Of a stretch of DNA of 47,825 nt, positions 10,421-20,355 are shown one piece after another; the stretch's first letter is position 1, and each line of letters starts with the position of its first letter. The notes under the pieces were generated by a model. It was not told the origin of the DNA. It made no database searches and saw only the letters and a program-made list of their open reading frames with translations. The stretch covers positions 1-47,825 of the forward strand of contig CACLDR010000009.1 of assembly GCA_902605755.1 (NCBI GenBank), read 5' to 3'. The translations under genes and the position numbers were made by a program. The stretch is from an uncultured Marinoscillum sp. Its GTDB lineage: Bacteria > Bacteroidota > Bacteroidia > Cytophagales > Cyclobacteriaceae.

Positions 10421-12220
10421 ATGAAAAAAATAAAATTTATTCATAAAATAATTATATCAATTTTCCTATTTACGGTTTCATCCTGTAGTAATGATTGGCT
10501 CGAAATTGAAAATCCTAACTCAATCACCTCTGGATCTTTTTTTTCGACGGATGATGATTTTGTAATGGCTGTAAATACATTGTTTGGAGATACTGAGGGT
10601 GGATTTAATGAACTTTGGTATGGTGGCTCCGAGGCTTCCAATCTTAGGAGTGATGCCATAGCCTTAGCTGCTGTTGATTTTGCTCAGTTTGCTCAATATT
10701 ATAGTTTTAATAATGATGCATCAAATGGTATTTCCGATGATATTTGGTCTGATGCTTACAGCACCATTTTCAAGGCCAATACAATTTTAAAGCAAATGAA
10801 TAGTTATCAATTTACGGATCCCGATTTAGCGGTATCATTAAATGCACAAATTCATTTTTTTAGGGGAGCTTCATTTTTTAGGATTGCCCATGCTTATGGT
10901 ACTGGTCCTATTCCACTAGATCCAGCTGAAACTGAAGATCAGTTCAATGTAGCTGCTGAAACTGCTGAAAATCTTTACGCACAGGCGATTCAAGATCTTA
11001 CGATTGCAAAAGCTGATTTACCCTCAGAGCAGGAAGAAGTAGGTAGGCCTACAAAAGGTGCTGCTACTGCATTTTTAGGTAAACTTTACCTATATCGCGC
11101 AGGTTATTTAAACGATGACAGTTCATATGGACTTGCTGCCAGTGAGTTTGAAGAGGTCATAACGACTGGAGGATATTCATTAACTGAGAATTGGTTGGAT
11201 AATTTTGTAGCCAGTACTGAGAATAATTCGGAGTCTATATACGAGGCGCAATATGACGTTTATTCTGGTTCATATAATGCTACGCAGCAAAGACCAGGGA
11301 CAGCAAGTGTCCCCGGCATCTCAGGAGAGATAGTTTTCAAACCCTCTGAGTGGATTTTTGAGGAAATGTCAAAAGAGCTCGATAATGACAGCCTTCATGA
11401 TGTTCGATTGTTGCGCACGCTTTATTTTGAAGGTGGATTACCATTATTTGGGGTAAATTTTGCAGATTTGGGAGATGGTTTAGTTTGCGCCTCTGGTGGG
11501 GGTGGTGAAGAAGATTCAGGAGGAGGACTTGAGTGCTGGGAAGAAGACTTTACTGGTGAAGATAGTTATTGGACGTCGGCAGTGGCAGATTTATATCCGG
11601 ATGCCAGAATTACAGAGGTAATGCTAAATGGTTGCTGGGACCCTGTTGCAGAAAGCGAATATGAAAATGTAACTGTTACATTAGATCGTGGCTGCAGCGT
11701 GGTTTTCAACCATTGGGAAGAGTCGATAATAGGTAATGGCTGCGAAGCATCTAATGATGGAGGCAGTTTTTCCGGTTGGTTAAGAAAATATCTCAGTGAA
11801 GATTTGGCATGCTACCCCGTCAATAATGTTAATAATGAAAGAATCATTCGTTATGCAGACATTTTATTGATGTACGCTGAAGCAAACTTTAAGGCTGGAG
11901 GAAATATTACTGCTTCAATAGATGCGGTTAACTTAATTCGAGAACGTGCCAATTTACCGGCTAGCGTCGATTCCAATGGAAATGCTCTAGATGCTACCAA
12001 TATTATGGAAGAAATAGAGCATCAGCGAATAATGGAATTTGTAATGGAGGGAACTAGATACTATGATATGATCCGATGGGGTGTTTTAAAAGAAAGACTA
12101 CAGGCCCACGGTTTTCCAGATGGTGCTGCAACACTTGATGAGGAAAAGCATAAATATTTTCCCATTCCTGTGGGAGAAGTGCTTTATAATGAGCTTATTG
12201 ATCAGAACCCATTATGGTAG
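10421..12220 (+). CDS. RagB/SusD family nutrient uptake outer membrane lipoprotein
   Basis: Follows SusC by 11 bp; lipobox SSCSND, SusD TPR region, terminal IRYADILLMYAEANF...IMEEIEHQRIMEFVMEGTRYYDMIRWG. Confidence 0.96.
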   Translation: MKKIKFIHKIIISIFLFTVSSCSNDWLEIENPNSITSGSFFSTDDDFVMAVNTLFGDTEGGFNELWYGGSEASNLRSDAIALAAVDFAQFAQYYSFNNDASNGISDDIWSDAYSTIFKANTILKQMNSYQFTDPDLAVSLNAQIHFFRGASFFRIAHAYGTGPIPLDPAETEDQFNVAAETAENLYAQAIQDLTIAKADLPSEQEEVGRPTKGAATAFLGKLYLYRAGYLNDDSSYGLAASEFEEVITTGGYSLTENWLDNFVASTENNSESIYEAQYDVYSGSYNATQQRPGTASVPGISGEIVFKPSEWIFEEMSKELDNDSLHDVRLLRTLYFEGGLPLFGVNFADLGDGLVCASGGGGEEDSGGGLECWEEDFTGEDSYWTSAVADLYPDARITEVMLNGCWDPVAESEYENVTVTLDRGCSVVFNHWEESIIGNGCEASNDGGSFSGWLRKYLSEDLACYPVNNVNNERIIRYADILLMYAEANFKAGGNITASIDAVNLIRERANLPASVDSNGNALDATNIMEEIEHQRIMEFVMEGTRYYDMIRWGVLKERLQAHGFPDGAATLDEEKHKYFPIPVGEVLYNELIDQNPLW

Positions 12221-12253
12221 GAGATAAATAATTTTTATTATTAACAATGCACA

Positions 12254-12359
12254 GTTTTTTATTAATACACTAACCATTAGGCGAAAATGCTTCTTCTTCA
12301 AATTTTACGCAAATTTCAACTATTGAAATTGTCTTTTGGGAAGTGTATTAATGAAAGAC
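12254..12359. repeat. Imperfect 18-bp inverted repeat enclosing two further hairpins (structured element)
   Basis: Arms 12254-12271 and 12342-12359 (11 bp perfect ATTAATACACT/AGTGTATTAAT, extended with two G-U wobbles); internal hairpins 12281-12310 and 12312-12330. Confidence 0.5.
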
Positions 12360-12785
12360 AGATTTTAACTATCTTCCATTACTAATGTAATAAGTTGAAT
12401 TTTTTTTAGGATAAAATTGTTAATTTTACAGTCTAATGTAAATCGAAATTTTTCATTAGAGCAACAGGTCAAAAAAGGGTAGATTTAAAATGTCAAAATA
12501 ATTATGATATAATTTTTCAATTTTTAGGTCTTTGGTGTGCTTAACTAAAAAAATGTCAATTAACTCGGAAAAATTTTAATCAGTAAATTTATATCTCCTA
12601 GAGTCTGCAACTGATCCATATCCTAGTAAATTGGAATTTAACTAACAATAACTTAGATAAAAGCTAATTCTTTGTAAAACATTTTTGATGAATTTTATAA
12701 CCTTCACCGTTTCCTAAAATTTTAATTCGCTCTAAATAACTGTTTGAGAATTTAACTTTTTATTAACACTTTTAATGTCACAATC

Positions 12786-15700
12786 ATGATAACAATGAAG
12801 AGAGTAGTGAGTATCTTTAATTCGGGCTATTTTTTTAAATTATTCAGATTTGTGAAATGCTCGATTTTAGCCTCTGGTATGGTTTTTCTCCATGCTTGTA
12901 GTTCAAATCAAGGAATCGAGGGGGCTTGGGATTTTGAAATATTTTTTGATGAAGAACCTATTTTGGGTACTCTCAAATTAGAAAAAGAAAATGATTCTAT
13001 AGTTGGAGTTATACATTCTTTTTTATTGGGTAAGATTGAGTTCGAAGATTTGAAAATTGCCAATGATGAGTTGAATGCAAACTTCAAAAAATTTGGGATG
13101 CAATTTTACTTAAATGGTACATTTGATAATAGTGAATTTAACGGGACTTTAGTTGTAGATGATGATGAACTAATATTTACTGCAACAAGGCAATCATTCG
13201 AGCCAATCATTATTGATAGGTCGAACATCAAATACATGTTATCTGATAATGATTTGCAAGAGACAGAGCTTAATATAGATCATGCGGGAATAATTGAGGA
13301 ATTGAACGAAGAAGCTCTCGAGCGAGGAAGCCGAATATACAATGCAAATTGTATCAATTGTCACGGAAATCCTGATATGGAAGGATCCCTTCCTAATGCG
13401 GCTAAGTTTTGGAAACACACGTTTAAGGCAGGAAATGATCCTTTTTCGATGTACCAAACCATTACAAGGGGATACGGGGCCATGGCGCCACAGTTGAGAC
13501 TTACTCCTCAAGAAAAATATGATGTTATCACTTATATTAGAGAAGAATACATTAGAGATGAAAATAGAGACCAATATTTTAAAACTACACCTGGGTATTT
13601 GGAATATCTACCAAAAGGCACTTCTAGGGGTCCGGCTTCAAAGCCTTACAATCCATGGTCAGACCAGGATTATGGTAATTTTTTCATCAATACCTACGAG
13701 TTGTCAGATGAAGAGACGGGACCTGAGCGTCATCATTCCCCCGGACCTACGCCTTTTCCTGATGAGGACTATTTAAAAAATAATTTCGCCTATAAGGGCA
13801 TAGCTGTAAGGTTGGATAAAGGTGATGGTGGTGTTTCAGCTGGAAAAGCTTGGATGATATTTGATCATGATGTGATGCGGGTTGCTGGAGGTTGGACGGG
13901 AACGGGATTTATAGACTGGGAGGGTATTTTGCTTAATGATAGACATGAAACTTATCCTCGGACAGTAGGAAAACTTCATTTTGAAACTCCAGTTGGTCCT
14001 GGTTGGGCAAATCCCAGTACTGGCTCATTTGATGACTCTAGGTATACAGCAAGGGATGGACGTAAATTTGGGCCACTGCCGAAAAAATGGGCAAATTATA
14101 AAGGTCTATACCATCATGGAGATAAAATTATTTTTTCATACACTGTAGGTAGTGCTGAAATTCTGGAACATTTGGGAATGGAGGAAAAAGATGATCATAT
14201 TGTGTTTACCAGAACACTTAATATTACGCCTTCATCCTCACATTTAAAACTAAAAATAGCATCAGTCGCTAATAATGTTACCATCACTGGAAGTGGGGCC
14301 AGCCTCTCGAAGGAAGATGGTCACATAATTATGAGTGTTGAGAAATTCAAGGAAGCGCGAGTAAAATTATTCATTGCGGATTCAGAAGTCAAAAATTTTG
14401 ATCTAATAGTTAAGGAATCTCCAAAACCCGAATCTTTGTTAAAATTTACAAAGGGAGGCCCTGCGCATTACCCTCAAGTTTTAGAGAGTATTATAGTTAG
14501 AGGTAATAATGATGACCTATTAGCTGTAGATCAGTTGTCTCCACCATTTGAAAATCCTTGGAATGCACGAATGAAATTGAGTGGGATTGATTTTATGAAA
14601 GATGGAAATAGGGCTGTGGCTTGTACTACTGATGGTGACATTTTCTTGATAACTGGTTTAACGAAAGATGGTAATACATTAAAATGGAAGAGAATAGGTT
14701 CAGGGCTTTTCCAACCATTAGGAATCAAAGTATTTGACGAGAAGATTTATGTGACTTGTAGAGACCAACTTGTTCTTTTACGAGACCTAAATGGAGATGA
14801 GGAAACGGACTTTTATGAAAGTTTTAACAATGACCATCAGGTTACTGATCATTTCCACGAATTTGCCATGGGATTACAGGTAGATAAAGAAGGAAATTTT
14901 TATTATGCCAAAAGCGGTAGGCACGCTCGTGAGGCCCTAGTTCCTCAACATGGTACTTTAATAAAAGTCAGTAAAGATGGTAAAAAGTCAGAAATTATTG
15001 CTTCAGGTTTTAGAGCTGCAAATGGTGTTTGTTTAAACCCGGATGGAAGTTTTTTAGTAACGGATCAGCAAGGATATTGGAACCCAATGAATCGTATTAA
15101 TTGGATAGATGTTGGAAAAGAAAATAATTTTTTTGGGAATATGTGGGGATATAACCCTCCCGCTGATTCTAGTGATTTGGCCATGGAACCCCCTATGGTT
15201 TGGGTGGATATGGAATTTGATCGATCACCATCTGAGCTTTTGTGGATTGATAGCGAAAAATGGGGTCCCTTGAATGGAGGGCTTTTGAGTTTTTCTTATG
15301 GTTATGGAAAGATGCAACTGGTATTGCATGAGGAGGTAAATGGACAGAGACAAGGAGGTATTGTTGACATGCCTCAATTGCAATTTTACACTGGTGTTAT
15401 GAGAGGTAGATTCCATCCGGAAGATGGTAATTTGTATTTGTGTGGAATGTCGGCATGGAGTACGTCAAAAAATATGAGAACCGGTGATCTTTATAGGATA
15501 AGATATACTGGTAATCCAGTTAGCGTTCCTATCAAGCTTAATGCAGCAGAGGATGGTATTCAATTATCTTTTGCATCCGAATTAGATGCAGAAAAAGTAG
15601 CCAATCCTGAAAATTTTGAAGTCCAAACCTGGGATATTATTAGAAGTAGTGATTATGGATCAGAAAGATACAATACAAAAATACTTAAGATTGTTAAGGT

Positions 15701-15884
15701 AGAAGTTAGTGATGATAAAAAGAGTGTAAAACTGGTTTTGCCCGATATTAAGCCTATTGATGTGATGACTATTGCGTATAAAGTTATGGATTTAAATGGG
15801 AATTTATTCCAAGGGAAAGTTCAAAACACTATCCATAACTTGGCTGGATCGAGTTCAAAAGAATTGGCAGTTGTGACGAAATAA
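12786..15884 (+). CDS. Lipoprotein with N-terminal cytochrome c, DUF6797-like domain and PVC-type beta-propeller
   Basis: Lipobox MVFLHAC; heme motif CINCH (nt 13350-13364) with downstream MAPQ; KAWMIFDHDVMRVAGGWTGTGFIDWEGILLNDRHE; propeller repeats (AVACTTDGDIFLITGL, GLQVDKEGNFYYAKSGRHAREALVPQHGTLIKVSKDG). Confidence 0.8.
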   Translation: MITMKRVVSIFNSGYFFKLFRFVKCSILASGMVFLHACSSNQGIEGAWDFEIFFDEEPILGTLKLEKENDSIVGVIHSFLLGKIEFEDLKIANDELNANFKKFGMQFYLNGTFDNSEFNGTLVVDDDELIFTATRQSFEPIIIDRSNIKYMLSDNDLQETELNIDHAGIIEELNEEALERGSRIYNANCINCHGNPDMEGSLPNAAKFWKHTFKAGNDPFSMYQTITRGYGAMAPQLRLTPQEKYDVITYIREEYIRDENRDQYFKTTPGYLEYLPKGTSRGPASKPYNPWSDQDYGNFFINTYELSDEETGPERHHSPGPTPFPDEDYLKNNFAYKGIAVRLDKGDGGVSAGKAWMIFDHDVMRVAGGWTGTGFIDWEGILLNDRHETYPRTVGKLHFETPVGPGWANPSTGSFDDSRYTARDGRKFGPLPKKWANYKGLYHHGDKIIFSYTVGSAEILEHLGMEEKDDHIVFTRTLNITPSSSHLKLKIASVANNVTITGSGASLSKEDGHIIMSVEKFKEARVKLFIADSEVKNFDLIVKESPKPESLLKFTKGGPAHYPQVLESIIVRGNNDDLLAVDQLSPPFENPWNARMKLSGIDFMKDGNRAVACTTDGDIFLITGLTKDGNTLKWKRIGSGLFQPLGIKVFDEKIYVTCRDQLVLLRDLNGDEETDFYESFNNDHQVTDHFHEFAMGLQVDKEGNFYYAKSGRHAREALVPQHGTLIKVSKDGKKSEIIASGFRAANGVCLNPDGSFLVTDQQGYWNPMNRINWIDVGKENNFFGNMWGYNPPADSSDLAMEPPMVWVDMEFDRSPSELLWIDSEKWGPLNGGLLSFSYGYGKMQLVLHEEVNGQRQGGIVDMPQLQFYTGVMRGRFHPEDGNLYLCGMSAWSTSKNMRTGDLYRIRYTGNPVSVPIKLNAAEDGIQLSFASELDAEKVANPENFEVQTWDIIRSSDYGSERYNTKILKIVKVEVSDDKKSVKLVLPDIKPIDVMTIAYKVMDLNGNLFQGKVQNTIHNLAGSSSKELAVVTK

Positions 15885-15995
15885 AATATATTTGGTTGAA
15901 AATAGTATTCAGTACTTGCACCAATTGTTATCTAAAAAAAAGTTGTAATTGCATGAATTTATTATGGTGAGTTAAGAATGTTGTAAATAGTAGAT

Positions 15996-17192
15996 ATGAA
16001 TGAGAATAACCACATAAGATTGTTTTATGGCAGTTGTCTTGCCCTAATTACTACTGCACTTTCATTCAGTATAAGAGCCGGTATCCTTCCACAACTAGGA
16101 GAAGAGCTAGACTTATCGGCAGAACAGCTGGGCTACATCAATTCTATGTGGTTTTTAGGTTTTCCGATCTCCATGGTATTTGGAGGTTTAATTTATCATA
16201 AGGTAGGAGGTCAAAAAATTATGCAATTTGCATTTCTTGCTCATGCGATTGGGATCATTATGACCATTTACAGCGGAAATTATGCTGGATTACTTATTTC
16301 GACATTACTAATAGGTCTTGGAAATGGCTGTACTGAGGCGGCCTGTAATCCGATGATTGCAGATGCCTACGAAGGAAATGCAATGAGCAAAATGATGAAT
16401 CGCTTTCACATGTGGTTTCCTGGAGGAATTGTTATCGGTAGTCTTCTTTCGAAATTCATGACTGATTTCGGATTTGGTTGGGAGACCCAGATTTGGATTA
16501 TTCTTCTACCAACACTGTCATATGCTTATCTATTTTATAAGCAGGGATGGCCAGAAGCAAAAATTGAAGAAAAGGCCTCATTGTCGGTAAATTTTAGGGC
16601 CATGCTTTCTCCATTGTTTATTTTTATGATGGCATGTATGTCATTAACAGCTATTTCAGAGTTTGGACCGCAACAGTGGGTGGGCTTAATATTGGCAAAA
16701 AGTGGCGCTCAACCTATGTTGATTTTGGCATTAGTTACTGGCTTGATGGCGGTAGCTAGGTATTTTGGTGGGGATGTTGTGCAAAGGTTTGATCAAACAG
16801 GAGTTCTATTGGGATCAGCCATATTGGCCACGATAGGAATTTTTCTTTTTAGCACACAGACGGGCATAATGGCATACGTTGCAGCAATATTTTTTGCGCT
16901 TGGAATCACTTATTTTTGGCCAAATATGATTGGTTTTATTGCAGATAAAATACCAAAAAGCGGAGCTTTGGGAATGTCTGTAGTTGGAGCGGTAGGTATG
17001 TTCTCCACTTCTATATTTCAACCAATTATAGGAGGCTGGATTGACTCAGATAAAGTAGCGGCAGCAGCTGCAGGTTACAAAGGTGATGAATTAGAACTAA
17101 TCGCCGGCCAAGCTACGCTTGGGAGTATGTTATCTTTTCCAGGAATATTGATTCTGCTTTTTGGTATTCTGTTTTTTTGGATGAAGAAATAA
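15996..17192 (+). CDS. MFS transporter (sugar transporter-like)
   Basis: About 12 hydrophobic segments; MFS-like FGGLIYHKVGGQKIM and GLGNGCTEAACNPMIADAY. Confidence 0.85.
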   Translation: MNENNHIRLFYGSCLALITTALSFSIRAGILPQLGEELDLSAEQLGYINSMWFLGFPISMVFGGLIYHKVGGQKIMQFAFLAHAIGIIMTIYSGNYAGLLISTLLIGLGNGCTEAACNPMIADAYEGNAMSKMMNRFHMWFPGGIVIGSLLSKFMTDFGFGWETQIWIILLPTLSYAYLFYKQGWPEAKIEEKASLSVNFRAMLSPLFIFMMACMSLTAISEFGPQQWVGLILAKSGAQPMLILALVTGLMAVARYFGGDVVQRFDQTGVLLGSAILATIGIFLFSTQTGIMAYVAAIFFALGITYFWPNMIGFIADKIPKSGALGMSVVGAVGMFSTSIFQPIIGGWIDSDKVAAAAAGYKGDELELIAGQATLGSMLSFPGILILLFGILFFWMKK

Positions 17193-17219
17193 CGTAAATA
17201 ATAAAAATAACTTGATTGA

Positions 17220-18062
17220 ATGAAAATTGGTATGAATATGTTGCTTTGGACAAATTATGTCACTGAGCAACATTTTAGCATTTTTGAAGAATTAAAGAAA
17301 ACCGGCTTTGATGGTGTTGAACTCCCACTAGGAGAAGGAGATGTAGCACATTATTCGATGATAGGTAAGCAAATCTCCAGTCTAGATATGGGAGTTTCTT
17401 GTGTTACTTCTCTATCAGAGAGCACTAATATTGCTAGCCCTAATCGAATGATTAGAGAAGCTGGCCTTGAACGTTTAAAATGGGCCATCGATGTGTCTCA
17501 TGGTGCCGGATCTGAGGTAATTTGTGGACCTTTTCATTCTGCGTTCGCTTATTTCACAAGAGCATTGCCTACTGCGGATGAGAAAAAATGGAGCGCTGAA
17601 ATGCTTCATAAGGCCGGTGATTATGCTCAGCAAGCCGGAATAATGTTAGCGCCAGAAGCATTAAATAGGTTTGAATGTTATTTGGTTAACACTATGTTTG
17701 ACTTGAAAGAATTAGTGAAGTCCGCAAATCATCCAAATGTGGGTGCTATTTATGATACTCACCACGCCAATATGGAAGAGAAAAGTCAGCGCGAAGCCAT
17801 TCATAAAATAGCTCCCTATTTAAAACACGTCCATATAAGTGAGAATGATCGAGGTACTCCGGGCAAGGGCCAAATTAGTTGGGATGAAGTTTTTGATTCA
17901 CTTAGGTCGATTAATTACGATGGATGGCTAACTATTGAAGCTTTCTCGACTATTATACCGGAATTTGCGAATTCAATTAACGTTTGGCGTGATTTTTCGC
18001 CCTCTGACGAGATCTATCAGAAAGGATTTGAGTTCATCAAAAAGGGATGGGGTAAAGCTTAA
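17220..18062 (+). CDS. D-tagatose/D-psicose 3-epimerase-like sugar epimerase (TIM barrel)
   Basis: Family motifs VICGPFHSA, APEALNRFECYLVNT, IYDTHHANMEE, HVHISENDRGTPGKGQISWDEVFDSL, GWLTIEAF. Confidence 0.8.
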   Translation: MKIGMNMLLWTNYVTEQHFSIFEELKKTGFDGVELPLGEGDVAHYSMIGKQISSLDMGVSCVTSLSESTNIASPNRMIREAGLERLKWAIDVSHGAGSEVICGPFHSAFAYFTRALPTADEKKWSAEMLHKAGDYAQQAGIMLAPEALNRFECYLVNTMFDLKELVKSANHPNVGAIYDTHHANMEEKSQREAIHKIAPYLKHVHISENDRGTPGKGQISWDEVFDSLRSINYDGWLTIEAFSTIIPEFANSINVWRDFSPSDEIYQKGFEFIKKGWGKA

Positions 18063-18076
18063 AGTTATTAATTATT

Positions 18077-18877
18077 ATGGGTAATTATGCCGAATCAAGT
18101 GGGGCAAAAATTTATTTTCAATTGCGGGGTCAAGGGGACCCGTTGGTTCTTATTATGGGCTTTGGAGCTGAGGGGAAGGTTTGGGAAAAGCATGTGGCCA
18201 AATATGAAATGCATTTTAATTGTATTTTAATTGATAACAGGGGAGTTGGCCTTTCTGATCAGCCGATAGGTCCCTATACCACTGAAATGATGGCCGATGA
18301 TACAATTGCTGTTATGGATCATTTAGGTATTGAAAAAGCAAGAGTGGCAGGCATTTCAATGGGAGGCGCAATTACACAGCAGTTGGCTCTAAATTATGCT
18401 AATCGAGTGCGCAGCATGGCACTGATTAGTACATGGCCAAGATTTAATAATTATGCGAAAACTGTTTATGAAAACCTGAAAAAATTGAGGGTAACAAGTA
18501 GGGCTAATGATTTTATGGAATTATTGCAACTGTGGATTTTTGCACCGCCTTTTTATGAAAATGGTATGAACGAGCTCAGACTAGGACAGGAGGGAGCAGC
18601 ATCCAATTTAAACCCTCAAACTCAGGAAGGTTTTGAGGGACAACTAGATGCTTGTATCCATCATGATACTGTTTCAAGGCTACCAGAAATCAATATTCCA
18701 ACACTTATTACAGTTGGTAACATGGATATTTTTACTCCTCCTGAATTTTCAAAAATGTTACATAAAGGAATAAAGAATTCAAGCTATATATCATTTCCAG
18801 GCGGGGGACATGTTCATCATTGGGAGGATTTAGAAAAGTTCAATAAGGTCACTAAAGAATTTTTTATGCAGAATTAA
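18077..18877 (+). CDS. Alpha/beta hydrolase
   Basis: DNRGVGLSDQP, nucleophile elbow VAGISMGGAI, late Asp (GNMDIFTPPE) and His (GGGHVHHWE). Confidence 0.88.
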   Translation: MGNYAESSGAKIYFQLRGQGDPLVLIMGFGAEGKVWEKHVAKYEMHFNCILIDNRGVGLSDQPIGPYTTEMMADDTIAVMDHLGIEKARVAGISMGGAITQQLALNYANRVRSMALISTWPRFNNYAKTVYENLKKLRVTSRANDFMELLQLWIFAPPFYENGMNELRLGQEGAASNLNPQTQEGFEGQLDACIHHDTVSRLPEINIPTLITVGNMDIFTPPEFSKMLHKGIKNSSYISFPGGGHVHHWEDLEKFNKVTKEFFMQN

Positions 18878-18904
18878 CATTCATGATTTTAAAAATAAAA
18901 ATAT

Positions 18905-20032
18905 ATGAGAACAAATATAATAATAGCTACATTTCTGGTGGCGATGAGGATTAATTGTGGTAATGTATATTGTATCGACAAAGAAGAAAATAATCAGGTG
19001 AAAGAGTGGCTCGTTTACGAAGGAAGAGATGACATGCCTAATATTATTCTCATATCAGGTGATGAGGAGTATAGGTCTGAAGAGGCGTTACCTCAACTGG
19101 CAAAAATATTGTCTTTAAAACATGGATTCAATTGTACCGTATTGTTTGCTCAGGATAAAGGTGAGCCAGGAATTGTAAATCCTAATAATTTGAATAATAT
19201 TCCTGGTTTGGAAATGCTTCAAAATGCTGATATGATGATAATATTTACCAGATTTAGAGCCTTGCCTGACGAACAAATGCAATACATTGATGACTACCTA
19301 AAACTTGGAAAACCGGTTTTGGGTATAAGAACATCGACTCATGCTTTTAACTTTTCTGAAATAGATTTTGATTCGAAATTCGTACACTATGGAAACTTTT
19401 ATGATGAGGATGATGAGTGGAAAGGTGGATTTGGTCGTGCTATACTTGGGGAGAAATGGATTTCTCATCATGGAGAGCATCGTCACCAAAGCACACTAGG
19501 GATTAAAGCATCTGGTGCAGAATCACATCCAATTTGGAATGGGATAAACGAAGGTGATATCTGGGGGCCAACTGATGTGTATGGTGTCAGATTACCTTTG
19601 CCAGGAGATTCTCAACCTATAGTATTGGGACAGGTCATGAATAGAACTGGGGAATATGATAAAAAAGATAGGCTTTATGGCATGAAGATTACAGATTCTG
19701 AGTTAGCAGGTTTGGAAGAGGAAGAAGAGGAGGGTGAAAAAATTGAAATCAACAAGAATGATCCAATGATGCCAATCGCGTGGACCAAAAGTTATCAATT
19801 ACAAAGTGGTAAAAAAGGGAAAGTATTTTGCTCCACGATCGGTGCTTCAACGGATTTATTGTTCACGGGTACTAGGAGACTATTGGTTAATGGTGTTTTT
19901 TGGTGTCTCGAAATGAAAGTACCCCAAAAGGCTAATGTGGATATTATTGATAATTATGATCCCAGTCCTTACGCTTTTCATAAGGAGAAATATTGGCTAA
20001 AGAAAAAACTTACCATAGCTTCATTGGAGTAG
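18905..20032 (+). CDS. ThuA-like domain protein
   Basis: Class-I-GATase-like ThuA motifs: NIILISGDEEYRSEEALPQLAKILSLKHGFNCTVLFAQD, NADMMIIFTRFRALPDEQMQYIDDYLKLGKPVLGIRTSTHAF. Confidence 0.85.
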   Translation: MRTNIIIATFLVAMRINCGNVYCIDKEENNQVKEWLVYEGRDDMPNIILISGDEEYRSEEALPQLAKILSLKHGFNCTVLFAQDKGEPGIVNPNNLNNIPGLEMLQNADMMIIFTRFRALPDEQMQYIDDYLKLGKPVLGIRTSTHAFNFSEIDFDSKFVHYGNFYDEDDEWKGGFGRAILGEKWISHHGEHRHQSTLGIKASGAESHPIWNGINEGDIWGPTDVYGVRLPLPGDSQPIVLGQVMNRTGEYDKKDRLYGMKITDSELAGLEEEEEEGEKIEINKNDPMMPIAWTKSYQLQSGKKGKVFCSTIGASTDLLFTGTRRLLVNGVFWCLEMKVPQKANVDIIDNYDPSPYAFHKEKYWLKKKLTIASLE

Positions 20033-20355
20033 GTTTTTTTTAAGACAAATCTTTTAGCACTAAACTTTCTTAAAAAGCTGGTAATGCTGAATATTAATTG
20101 TGCAGCGATTATATTTCATTTGATAGAATTATTTTTGTTAGGCAATAAATTTTTTGGTATAGTGCAAAAAAAGGAAATTAAGATTTATAAAGTCATAATT
20201 TGATAACAAAACGCGGAATTTATGTGTTGGCCTTCTTAGATTATTGCCCAAAAAAACTCATTATTGTTACCGGATAAAAATTAATAATTTCCAAAAATAT
20301 ATTTGAAAAAATTATAACAAGTGAAAAATACCTTTTTTAAATTGTTTTTTATTGA

